DNA from: Thermoleophilaceae bacterium
Lineage (GTDB): Bacteria; Actinomycetota; Thermoleophilia; Solirubrobacterales; Thermoleophilaceae
NCBI GenBank assembly: GCA_013695855.1
Contig: JACCZR010000006.1
Location: 1-9,530 of the forward strand
Length of the DNA: 9,530 bases
Direction of reading: 5' to 3'
The position numbers and the translations under genes were made by a program. Shown here one piece after another: positions 1 through 5,964 of the stretch (positions are counted from its first letter, which is position 1; every line of letters begins with the position of its first letter). The notes below the pieces were generated by a model that was given only the letters and a program-made list of their open reading frames with translations, did no database searches and was not told the origin of the DNA.

Positions 1-1312
1 TCTTGATCTCGTTCATCAGATCGTCGATCTGGTTCCTGGTCTCCCGCACGTCGACCTCGGGATCGACGATCCCCGTCGGCCGAACGATCTGCTCCACCAA
101 CTCGCTCGAGTGGTCGCGCTCGAAGTCGCCGGGGGTGGCCGAGACGAACACGATCTGCGGCGTTCGCTGGAGGAACTCCTCGAACGTCTGCGGCCGGTTG
201 TCCATGGCGCTCGGGAGGCGGAAGCCGTAATCGACGAGCGTCTGCTTCCGCGAGCGGTCGCCCTCGAACATGCCGCCGATCTGCGGCACCGTCTGATGCG
301 ACTCGTCGATGAAGCAGACGAAGTCCTCGGGGAAGAAGTCGAGCAGGCAGTAGGGCCGGCTGCCGGGCGCCCTGCCGTCGAGGATCCGCGAGTAGTTCTC
401 GATCCCGTTGCAGAAGCCGAGCTCGCGGAGCATCTCCATGTCGAACTGGGTGCGCTGGCGCAGGCGGTGGGACTCGAGCAGCTTCCCCTGCTCCTCGAGC
501 TCGGACGTACGGGCCTCCATCTCGTCGCGGATCTCCCCCACGGCGCGCTCCACGGTCTGCTGGTCGGTGGCGTAGTGGGTCGCGGGCCAGATCGCGGCGT
601 AGTCGAGATCCTTGAGCACCTCGCCGGTCAGGGGGTCGAACTCCTGGATCGACTCGATCTCGTCACCGAACATCACCGCGCGATAGGCGGTCTCCGCGTA
701 GGCGGGAAAGACCTCGAGCGTCTCCCCCCTCACGCGGAAGCTCCCGCGTGACAGCACGCTGTCGTTGCGCGAGTACTGGATGTCGACGAGCTTTCGCAGC
801 ACCGCGTCGCGGTCGATCATCTCGTCCTTTTTGAGCATGAGCATCATCCGGTCGTACTTCTCCGGCGAGCCCAGGCCGAAGATGCACGAGACGCTGGCCA
901 CCACGACCACGTCGCGCCGGGCGAACAGCGAGGCGGTGGCGGAGTGGCGCAGGCGCTCGATCTCCTGGTTGATAGAGGAGTCCTTTTCGATGTAGAGGTC
1001 CTGGCTGGGGACGTAGGCCTCGGGCTGGTAGTAGTCGTAGTAGGAGACGAAGTACTCGACCGAGTTCGCGGGGAAGAACTCCCGGAACTCGTTGCACAGC
1101 TGCGCGGCGAGGGTCTTGTTGTGCGCGATCACCAGCGCGGGCCGCTGTGTCTTCTCGATCGCAAAGGCCATCGTGGCCGTCTTGCCCGAGCCGGTGACTC
1201 CGAGGAGGGTCTGGAAGCGGTCGCCCCCGTCGATGCCCTTGGCCAACGCGTCGCGGGCGGCGGGCTGGTCGGCTATTGCCTGGTAGGCGCTGTTGACCTT
1301 GAACGGGGGCAC
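1..1312 (-). CDS. uvrB: UvrABC system protein B (excinuclease subunit), C-terminus cut by the window edge
   Basis: UvrB is the damage-verifying, ATP-dependent helicase-like subunit of nucleotide excision repair. It is loaded by UvrA and then recruits UvrC to cut. About 437 residues of the usual ~670 are present. Seen: Walker A GVTGSGKT at residues 38-45, the tyrosine-rich beta-hairpin region around residues 90-115 (YYDYYQPEAY) that clamps the DNA strand, the Walker B/DExH box DESH at 336-339, and SATPGDFE further on. Helicase motifs V-VI and the C-terminal UvrC-binding UVR domain lie beyond base 1. The start is taken as GTG at 1312 (MPPFKVNSAYQ), because an in-frame TGA lies just upstream and this N-terminus matches the family. 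GGAAGAG sits almost against the start codon, which is close for a Shine-Dalgarno. The start is 10 nt after the previous gene's stop, so it is probably read from the rpsA-coaE transcript. I saw no actinobacterial LexA box (GAAC-N4-GTTC) ahead of it. Confidence 0.97.
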   Translation of the reverse strand, partial: MPPFKVNSAYQAIADQPAARDALAKGIDGGDRFQTLLGVTGSGKTATMAFAIEKTQRPALVIAHNKTLAAQLCNEFREFFPANSVEYFVSYYDYYQPEAYVPSQDLYIEKDSSINQEIERLRHSATASLFARRDVVVVASVSCIFGLGSPEKYDRMMLMLKKDEMIDRDAVLRKLVDIQYSRNDSVLSRGSFRVRGETLEVFPAYAETAYRAVMFGDEIESIQEFDPLTGEVLKDLDYAAIWPATHYATDQQTVERAVGEIRDEMEARTSELEEQGKLLESHRLRQRTQFDMEMLRELGFCNGIENYSRILDGRAPGSRPYCLLDFFPEDFVCFIDESHQTVPQIGGMFEGDRSRKQTLVDYGFRLPSAMDNRPQTFEEFLQRTPQIVFVSATPGDFERDHSSELVEQIVRPTGIVDPEVDVRETRNQIDDLMNEIK

Positions 1313-1322
1313 CTCTTCCAGG

Positions 1323-2306
1323 CTATTCGTAGACGATCAGGTCCGGCGAGGGACGCAGGCGCAGCGTCTGCCGTGGTGTCATCAGCCCTGTGTCCTCACG
1401 CAGGAAGAGCTTGAAGCCGTTGCGGCGGCTTCGCTTCCCGCGCGTGAACTCACGGTACTTGGCCTTCTTCTGGGCCTGGGTTCCGAAGCCGTCCACGTTG
1501 ACCGCGAGCGCCACTCCAGGCGGCTCGCGGAGGCTGCCCTCGTCCTTGATCATGCCCTTGGTGAAGCGGTGCACCACCAGCAGCTTCTGGGGCAGCCTCT
1601 TCTCCCGGACGATGCTCGACAGGTAGGCGGAGACGCGGTTGACGGTCTGCGCGTCGGTCGAGCCGATGCTCTGGCCGGGGACCTCGCCGGGTCCCATGCT
1701 CCACTCCGGGTCCAGGGCGAGCGAGACGTCGGGCTCCTCCAGCCAGCGGCGCAGCGCCTTGGTCTCCTCCACGAACGAAGCACGCCCGGGCTGGATGTCG
1801 AGGATGAGGAGCGCCTTGCGCCTGCGGGCCGCGCGCAGGTAGCGGTCGATCACCGCGGGCTTCTGGGGCTCGGCATAGTCGCCGTCGTCGCCGGGGGCGC
1901 GCTGGACGATGGTCGAGATCAGCTCGAAGGCCGGCAGGACGGGGCGCTTGCGCCGCGAGTAGGCCTTCGCCTGGCGCTCCAGGCGGCGCCCGGCCTTCGC
2001 CGGGGAGCCGATGCCGAGCACGCCCAGCTCCTCGTCCTGCGGGGCGCCGTAAAACGCCACCACGCGGTTCTCGGGAAGGATCGAGCGGCCCCCGCGAGGC
2101 AGCTCGGCAGGCTTGGCCGGGCGCTGCGCTTCCTCGCGGTCGCCACCGTCGCCGCCTGCGTCCCCGCCGCCTGCGCCGACGGCCACCACGAGCACGAGCA
2201 GCCCCAGCGCCAGCCCACCGCCCAGCACGGTGAGGCGCTGACGGCGGGTGCGCCGGCGCGCCTCTTCGCGGCGCCGGCGCCGGGCGTCAGGCTCCACAGT
2301 GGCCAT
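1323..2306 (-). CDS. Membrane-anchored extracytoplasmic protein of unknown function, possibly a glycosidase-like (beta/alpha) barrel
   Basis: Predicted 327 residues. An Arg-rich cytoplasmic N-terminus (residues 9-24) precedes one hydrophobic segment (about 25-45), a Gly/Asp-rich linker (about 44-60) and a globular domain (about 80-325) placed outside the membrane. I recognise the domain only as a recurrent uncharacterised family of actinobacterial and Chloroflexi secreted proteins. Recurring blocks are VVAFYGAPQDEELGVLG, LLILDIQPG (D170), LALDPEWSMGPGEVPG (D199, E201), LLVVHRF, VNVDGFG (D272) and NGFKLFLREDTGLMTP. Acidic residues at the ends of hydrophobic strands recall a TIM-barrel hydrolase, but that is inference. 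The start is ATG at 2306, 2 nt after the transglycosylase stop (TAGGTATG). An upstream ATG at 2450 would place 48 residues inside the transglycosylase gene and in front of the charged anchor, so I reject it. Coupling to a peptidoglycan lyase suggests a cell-envelope role. Confidence 0.85.
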   Translation of the reverse strand: MATVEPDARRRRREEARRRTRRQRLTVLGGGLALGLLVLVVAVGAGGGDAGGDGGDREEAQRPAKPAELPRGGRSILPENRVVAFYGAPQDEELGVLGIGSPAKAGRRLERQAKAYSRRKRPVLPAFELISTIVQRAPGDDGDYAEPQKPAVIDRYLRAARRRKALLILDIQPGRASFVEETKALRRWLEEPDVSLALDPEWSMGPGEVPGQSIGSTDAQTVNRVSAYLSSIVREKRLPQKLLVVHRFTKGMIKDEGSLREPPGVALAVNVDGFGTQAQKKAKYREFTRGKRSRRNGFKLFLREDTGLMTPRQTLRLRPSPDLIVYE

Positions 2307-2308
2307 AC

Positions 2309-2950
2309 CTAGACGCCGAGCTCGTCGGCGTAGTGCTGCTCGTAGGAGCGCTCGGAGCGAAGGACGTTCTCCACGTACGAGCGGGTCTCCGGGAACGGGA
2401 TGTCGTCGATCCTGTCGAAGTCGGCGGGTCCCCCGGCGCGGCGGATCCACCGGTCCACGTTGGTCTCACCGGCGTTGTAGGCCGCGATGGCCAGCTCCTC
2501 GTCGCCGTCGTAGCGGCGCAGCAGGTAGCGCAGGTAGTAGGTCCCGTAGGCGATGTTGATCTGTGGAGTCGCCAGGTCGCGCTGAGTGAAGGCGGCTCCG
2601 CCGGAGTCGCGTGCGATGAAGCGGGCGGTCGCCGGGGTGATCTGCATCAGCCCCCGCGCGCCCGCGCGGGAGGTCTGGTCGCGAAAGCGCGACTCCTCGT
2701 AGATCACCGCCGCGATCAGATTCGGGTCCACGCCCTTCTTCCTTGCCTGCTGGCGGATGATGTCGTCGTGGCGCAGCGGGAGGATGATCTCCCGCACGGC
2801 CTCCCCCAGCGGCCCCACGCCGGTGGCCGCGCCGAGCCCAAGCGCGGCCAGGACCAGCACCACCAGGGCTGCGCCCACGCGCCGCCGCCGGCGCCGTGCG
2901 GTCTTGTGCCGGGTGGAGCGAGCGGGGCGGCGGGCGGCCACTGTGCTCAT
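2309..2950 (-). CDS. Membrane-anchored lytic transglycosylase, SLT (family 1) domain
   Basis: This 213-residue protein should cleave peptidoglycan glycan strands between MurNAc and GlcNAc with formation of 1,6-anhydroMurNAc, outside the membrane. Seen: an Arg/Lys-rich N-terminus (7-24), a single membrane segment or uncleaved signal (about 25-45), then an Slt70-type catalytic domain from about residue 60. The catalytic glutamate is E86 in EESRF, followed by GLMQITPATA (100-109) and AYNAG (157-161), the standard SLT motifs. The domain is compact, as in other actinobacterial one-domain SLT proteins, and no LysM or other wall-binding module is present. The start is ATG at 2950, overlapping the coaE stop by 4 nt (ATGA), which implies translational coupling. 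The frame stays open farther upstream inside coaE, but that extension is low-complexity shadow sequence. The gene runs almost directly into the next one. Confidence 0.95.
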   Translation of the reverse strand: MSTVAARRPARSTRHKTARRRRRRVGAALVVLVLAALGLGAATGVGPLGEAVREIILPLRHDDIIRQQARKKGVDPNLIAAVIYEESRFRDQTSRAGARGLMQITPATARFIARDSGGAAFTQRDLATPQINIAYGTYYLRYLLRRYDGDEELAIAAYNAGETNVDRWIRRAGGPADFDRIDDIPFPETRSYVENVLRSERSYEQHYADELGV

Positions 2951-3549
2951 GCGCCGATCTTGGCAAGCACGCGGGACAACGCGTTCTTCAGCTCCTCGAG
3001 CGTGCCGTCGTTGCCCACCACGAAGTCCGCATGTTGCGCCTTCTCGGACTGTGCGAGCTGGCGGTCCTGCCGTGAGGCGACACCCGCGTGGCCGCGCTCG
3101 GCGGCGCGGCGCTCGCGCACCGCCTCGTCGGCGACCACGGCGATGGTGTGGTCGAAGGTCGCCTCCATCCCGGCTTCGAAGAGCAGCGGGACCTCGACCA
3201 CGGCGGCCCTCGGCGCCGGGTCGGCGCGGTCTCGCTCCTCCCGCCAGGCCGCGATGCGCTCCCCCACCCGCGGCCACAGGAGGCCCTCGAGCCACTCACG
3301 CTCGCCCGACTGCGAGAAGACCCGCTCGGCCACCACCGAGCGGTCCACCACGCCGCCGGGCGCGATGCCGGGCCCGAAGCGGTCGGTGAGCGCGTCCCGC
3401 AGCTCGTCGGTGCCAAGCAGCTCGTGCACCACGGCGTCAGCCGAGAGCGTGGCGGCGCCGAGCTCGCCCAGGGCACTCAGCGCCTCGGACTTGCCGGCTC
3501 CGAGGCCACCGGTGAGGCCGACGAGGGCAACCCGCCGCGCGGGCTCCAT
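2947..3549 (-). CDS. coaE: Dephospho-CoA kinase
   Basis: CoaE carries out the last step of coenzyme A synthesis, ATP-dependent phosphorylation of the 3'-hydroxyl of dephospho-CoA, in the cytoplasm. The 200-residue length matches the single-domain bacterial enzyme; the mycobacterial CoaE carries an extra C-terminal domain that is absent here. Seen: P-loop GGLGAGKS at residues 14-21, SADAVVHELL after it (substrate-site region), the family hallmark VPLLFEAG, and the C-terminal signature with RQDRQLAQSEK followed by ADFVVGNDGTLEEL. The usual second aspartate-rich stretch is conserved in spirit as S-A-D. ATG at 3549 directly abuts the rpsA stop (TAGATG, no gap), and the 3' end overlaps the transglycosylase start by 4 nt, so the gene is coupled on both sides. 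The rpsA-coaE pairing is the common actinobacterial arrangement. Confidence 0.97.
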   Translation of the reverse strand: MEPARRVALVGLTGGLGAGKSEALSALGELGAATLSADAVVHELLGTDELRDALTDRFGPGIAPGGVVDRSVVAERVFSQSGEREWLEGLLWPRVGERIAAWREERDRADPAPRAAVVEVPLLFEAGMEATFDHTIAVVADEAVRERRAAERGHAGVASRQDRQLAQSEKAQHADFVVGNDGTLEELKNALSRVLAKIGA

Positions 3550-4878
3550 CTACTCTCCGGAGTCGCTGCCCTGCTGCTCTTCGGCCTGGGCCTGCTCCAT
3601 GGCCGCGGCCAGGCTGTCGCTGCCCTCGATGCTGATCTGGGCGCCGGCGAAGCGGTCCTCGGAGAGGTCGAGGTCCGGGACGTCGTCGAGGTCGCCCCCG
3701 TCGTCCTCGCGGGGCGGGCGTCCGGTGCCCACCCCCGGTTGGCCCACGCGCTTGACGCTCAGCGACAGGCGGCGGCGCTCGGAGTCGATCTCGAGCACCT
3801 TCACGCTCACCTCGTCACCCGGCTCGACCACCTCACGCGGGTTCTCCACGTGGTGGTGGGCCAGTTCGGAGATGTGCACGAGGCCCTCCACCCCGTCCAT
3901 GATCTCCACGAAGGCGCCGAAGGAGACGACCTTGGTGACCTTGCCCGTGAGCTCGTCGCCGAGGTTGTAGGTGTCGAGCACCCGCTGCCAGGGGTCCTCC
4001 TGGGTCTGCTTGAGGCCCAGGGAGATGCGCTGGCGGTCGCGGTCGATGTCGAGCACCTTCACCGGGACCGTCTGCCCGATGGAGAGGATCTCGGACGGGT
4101 GGTTGACGTGCTTCCAGGAGAGCTCGGAGATGTGGATCAGGCCGTCGATGCCGTCGAGGTCCACGAAGGCGCCGAAGTCCACGATGTTGGAGATGTCGCC
4201 CTCCACGACCTGGCCGGGTTGCAGGCGGTCGAGGATCTGCTGGCGGACCTCCTTGCGCTCCTCCTCGAGCACCGCGCGGCGCGAGAGCACCACGTTGTTG
4301 CGCGATCGGTTGAGCTCGATCACCTTGCACTCGATCTTGGTGCTCATGAACTCGTCCAGGTCCTGCACGCGACGGATGTCCACCAGCGAGGCGGGCAGGA
4401 AGCCGCGCACGCCGAGATCGATGATCAGGCCGCCCTTGACAACCTCGATGACCGTGCCCTCTACGGGCTCGCCGGACTCAGCCGCACCCTCGATGCGCCG
4501 CCACGCCTTCTCGAAGCGGGCGCGCTTCTTGGAGAGAACGAGTCGGCCGTCCTGGTCCTCCTTGGTGAGGACGAGGGCGTCTACCTCCTCGCCGAGCTCG
4601 ACCTCCTCGGCGGGGTCGACCGACTTGCGGATCGACAGCTCGTTGGAGGGAATGACCCCCTCCGACTTGAAGCCGATGTCCACCAGGACCTCGTCCTGGT
4701 CGATCCGGACGACCAGTCCGGTGACCACGTCGCCCTCGTCGAAGGCGACGATGGTGGCGTCGTAGTTGGGGACGATCTGGCCGTCCACTTCTATGAGGAG
4801 GCCGTCCGAGCCCTCCACCGGGCGCGGTTCCGAGCCCTCCGCGGGGCGCGGCGGTGTGAGCGTGTCTGCCTCTGGCAC
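3550..4878 (-). CDS. rpsA: 30S ribosomal protein S1, four S1 domains plus acidic tail
   Basis: S1 binds mRNA at the 30S subunit and helps translation initiation. The 442-residue protein has four S1/OB-fold repeats at about 48-118, 136-201, 222-291 and 307-376. Repeats 3 and 4 carry the strong FGAFV and GLIHISEL/GLVHISEL RNA-binding motifs. A disordered acidic tail follows (about 385-442, rich in D, E, Q and S). Four domains are the actinobacterial form, as opposed to six in E. coli. GTG at 4878 is chosen because an in-frame TAG lies 15 nt upstream. No Shine-Dalgarno is visible, so a leaderless or downstream start (GTG near residue 21 or 31) cannot be excluded; the first S1 domain is intact either way. 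Residues 11-26 contain two 8-residue repeats (RPAEGSEP, RPVEGSDG). This is the first gene of the five-gene cluster. Confidence 0.97.
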   Translation of the reverse strand: MPEADTLTPPRPAEGSEPRPVEGSDGLLIEVDGQIVPNYDATIVAFDEGDVVTGLVVRIDQDEVLVDIGFKSEGVIPSNELSIRKSVDPAEEVELGEEVDALVLTKEDQDGRLVLSKKRARFEKAWRRIEGAAESGEPVEGTVIEVVKGGLIIDLGVRGFLPASLVDIRRVQDLDEFMSTKIECKVIELNRSRNNVVLSRRAVLEEERKEVRQQILDRLQPGQVVEGDISNIVDFGAFVDLDGIDGLIHISELSWKHVNHPSEILSIGQTVPVKVLDIDRDRQRISLGLKQTQEDPWQRVLDTYNLGDELTGKVTKVVSFGAFVEIMDGVEGLVHISELAHHHVENPREVVEPGDEVSVKVLEIDSERRRLSLSVKRVGQPGVGTGRPPREDDGGDLDDVPDLDLSEDRFAGAQISIEGSDSLAAAMEQAQAEEQQGSDSGE

Positions 4879-4887
4879 TGCGCGCAG

Positions 4888-4893
4888 AGCCTA
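4888..4893 (-). promoter_or_regulatory. Possible -10 element for rpsA (leaderless or near-leaderless start)
   Basis: TAGGCT fits the actinobacterial -10 consensus TAnnnT and ends 9 nt before the rpsA GTG. Transcription would therefore start at or very near the start codon. That agrees with the absence of a Shine-Dalgarno. No convincing -35 hexamer is seen about 17 nt upstream. A short degenerate hexamer is weak evidence on its own. Confidence 0.3.
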
Positions 4894-4916
4894 GCGACGA
4901 GACCATCCGAGCGTGC

Positions 4917-4942
4917 GGTGCTCGCCCGAGACTGATCGGTGT
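4917..4942 (+). repeat. Degenerate left-half copy of the palindromic repeat
   Basis: The left arm GGTGCTCGCCCGA is identical to that of the full copy starting at 4943. It is followed by a changed centre (GACTGA) and TCGG; the right arm (CTGCGCTCC) is missing. The copy sits 38 nt upstream of rpsA and abuts the full copy head to tail. Confidence 0.6.
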
Positions 4943-4976
4943 GGTGCTCGCCCGATCGACGATCGGGCTGCGCTCC
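4943..4976 (+). repeat. Full 34-bp palindromic (REP-like) repeat
   Basis: The left arm is GGTGCTCGCCCGA and the right arm TCGGGCTGCGCTCC. The core forms a perfect hairpin: GCCCGATC, a GAC loop, then GATCGGGC (8 bp). The outer arms pair imperfectly with bulges. The reverse complement of 7842-7875 matches it at 30 of 34 positions without gaps, and all four differences lie between the conserved arms. The copy lies in the rpsA upstream region, beyond the 3' end of the minus-strand nuclease-like gene. It has no U-tract, so a classical terminator is unlikely. Confidence 0.75.
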
Positions 4977-4982
4977 TCCCGT

Positions 4983-5000
4983 GACGATCGGCTGCGCTCC
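4983..5000 (+). repeat. Right-half copy of the palindromic repeat
   Basis: GACGATCGGCTGCGCTCC repeats positions 4958-4976 of the full copy with one G deleted. The left arm is absent. It ends 4 nt from the stop codon of the nuclease-like gene at 5005. With the copies at 4917 and 4943 it makes a small degenerate cluster in the 126-nt gap. Confidence 0.6.
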
Positions 5001-5004
5001 GACG

Positions 5005-5919
5005 CTAGACGCCGCCGAGCGCTTGCCCGAGCTTGCGGGCGACCCAGCCCGGTTCGCCGGTCAGCTGGCGCCAGGTGAATCTCAGGGTCCGGTAGCCGGT
5101 GACGGTGAGCTCGGTGTCGCGGGCGCGATCGTCTTCGAAGGCCTTGCGCGTTCCGTGCGCCGCGCGGCCGTCAGTCTCCACGATCAGGAACTGCGCCGGC
5201 CAGAGGAAGTCGGCCCGATAGTTGCCTATCCACACCTGGCACAGCGGACGGGGGATGGCGTGGTCGTCGCAGACGGCGATCAAGAGCTCCTCGAAGTCGT
5301 TCTCGGTCGCCGTCGTCCCGGCCGCGTGCTCGCTGAGAACCGTGCTCAGCTTCGCGGCGCCGAGGCGGCCGGGGTGGCGGTCGGCTGCCTTGCGCAGCCG
5401 GGCTTCCGTGGTCAGGTTCAGGCGCACGGCTTCGTCGAGGGCGCGCTCCAAGGGCCGGCGTTCTGTTACTTCGGCGAAGTCGATCAGCGTGCGTTCGGGG
5501 CGGGTGACGGGGATGCCGACCTTCGTGGTGACCTCTTCGCGCCCAAGCTGTGCGGAGCTGTGAACCGTTACGCGGCCGCGCCTTCCGCGGCCGCTGCTGC
5601 CGGGCAGAACGACAGCAACCAGGGATAGGTCCGGGCGGCGCAGGCCCCAGAGGCCTACCGCGCTGGCGTGGCTGAGCACCGCTCTGTCGCCTGTCGCCAG
5701 TACCGCGGCCATCCAGCGGGCTTCCCCGGTCAGCCGGTGGCGACCCACCGCGTAGACGCCCCGGTCAATCCGGATCAGCAGGCCGCGTGCAACCCACGAG
5801 CCGATCTTCCGGTCGCTGAAGCCGAGCGCGCGCAGTTGGCGCCTGGCCACCACGTCGTGCTGGCGCCGAAGCAACGCCACGAGGCGGGGCTCGCCGGCAA
5901 GTGCACCCATACGGTGCAT
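5005..5919 (-). CDS. AbiEi-type winged-helix domain fused to a DUF559 (Vsr-like, PD-(D/E)XK) nuclease domain
   Basis: This 304-residue soluble protein has two recognisable parts. Residues about 12-60 (RQHDVVARRQLRALGFSDRK, then a stretch ending RGVYAVG) form the winged-helix seen at the N-terminus of AbiEi-family antitoxins and related actinobacterial proteins. Residues about 205-304 are DUF559, a Vsr-like endonuclease fold: helix TENDFEELL, then D237 in YRADFLWP, E248 and D250 in VETDG, then HG...DRARDTEL...TLRFTW. The spacing D237, E248-x-D250 fits a metal-binding PD-(D/E)XK-like site with D in the lysine position, as is usual in DUF559. Function is unknown. Such proteins are often named 'type IV TA antitoxin', but no AbiEii nucleotidyltransferase toxin is adjacent, so the antitoxin label is not supported here. 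ATG at 5919 is used; ATG at 5910 is equally possible. The gene diverges from the flavoprotein gene across 45 bp. Confidence 0.88.
   Translation of the reverse strand: MHRMGALAGEPRLVALLRRQHDVVARRQLRALGFSDRKIGSWVARGLLIRIDRGVYAVGRHRLTGEARWMAAVLATGDRAVLSHASAVGLWGLRRPDLSLVAVVLPGSSGRGRRGRVTVHSSAQLGREEVTTKVGIPVTRPERTLIDFAEVTERRPLERALDEAVRLNLTTEARLRKAADRHPGRLGAAKLSTVLSEHAAGTTATENDFEELLIAVCDDHAIPRPLCQVWIGNYRADFLWPAQFLIVETDGRAAHGTRKAFEDDRARDTELTVTGYRTLRFTWRQLTGEPGWVARKLGQALGGV
5572..5594. repeat. Perfect 9-bp inverted repeat inside a coding region
   Basis: GCGGCCGCG and CGCGGCCGC flank a 5-nt CCTTC loop. Both arms contain GCGGCCGC. It lies within the Arg/Gly-rich SGRGRRGRV stretch of the nuclease-like gene, so codon composition may explain it. 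It would still form a very stable hairpin in the mRNA. Confidence 0.6.
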
Positions 5920-5950
5920 AAAGCCGCAGACCCCCCGGCTTCGCCCCCAT

Positions 5951-5956
5951 TACCCT
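5951..5956 (+). promoter_or_regulatory. Possible -10 element for the flavoprotein gene (leaderless start)
   Basis: TACCCT fits TAnnnT and ends 8 nt before the ATG at 5965. The 5920-5964 gap has no Shine-Dalgarno for the plus-strand gene. Together these suggest transcription starting at or next to the ATG. No -35 match is seen. The short divergent gap means the promoters of both flanking genes must overlap each other or the neighbouring coding regions. Confidence 0.35.
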
Positions 5957-5964
5957 CGTTGTCC

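Noticed and set aside
1313..1322. LexA/SOS operator ahead of uvrB
   Set aside because: No GAAC-N4-GTTC or similar palindrome is visible in the short gap or just inside the preceding gene.
3297..3310. Further copy of the palindromic repeat (GCTCGCCCGA in coaE)
   Set aside because: Only a 10-nt match to one arm, inside codons for SGER in coaE, with no partner arm; expected by composition.
2333..3970. Long plus-strand open frame opposite the transglycosylase, coaE and part of rpsA
   Set aside because: It spans three real genes on the other strand and shows no recognisable protein sequence.
3088..4935. Very long plus-strand open frame opposite rpsA and coaE
   Set aside because: It is the mirror of highly biased high-GC codons on the minus strand, where rpsA and coaE are unmistakable. 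The translation is repetitive (L, V, D, E, H) with no domain.
5005..5919. Complete AbiE-type toxin-antitoxin system
   Set aside because: Only the AbiEi-like winged-helix is present. No AbiEii nucleotidyltransferase is on either side, and the C-terminal half is DUF559.
5668..5964. N-terminal extension of the flavoprotein gene
   Set aside because: The extra 99 residues only mirror the nuclease-like gene, and the Rossmann FAD motif sits at the expected place with the ATG at 5965.
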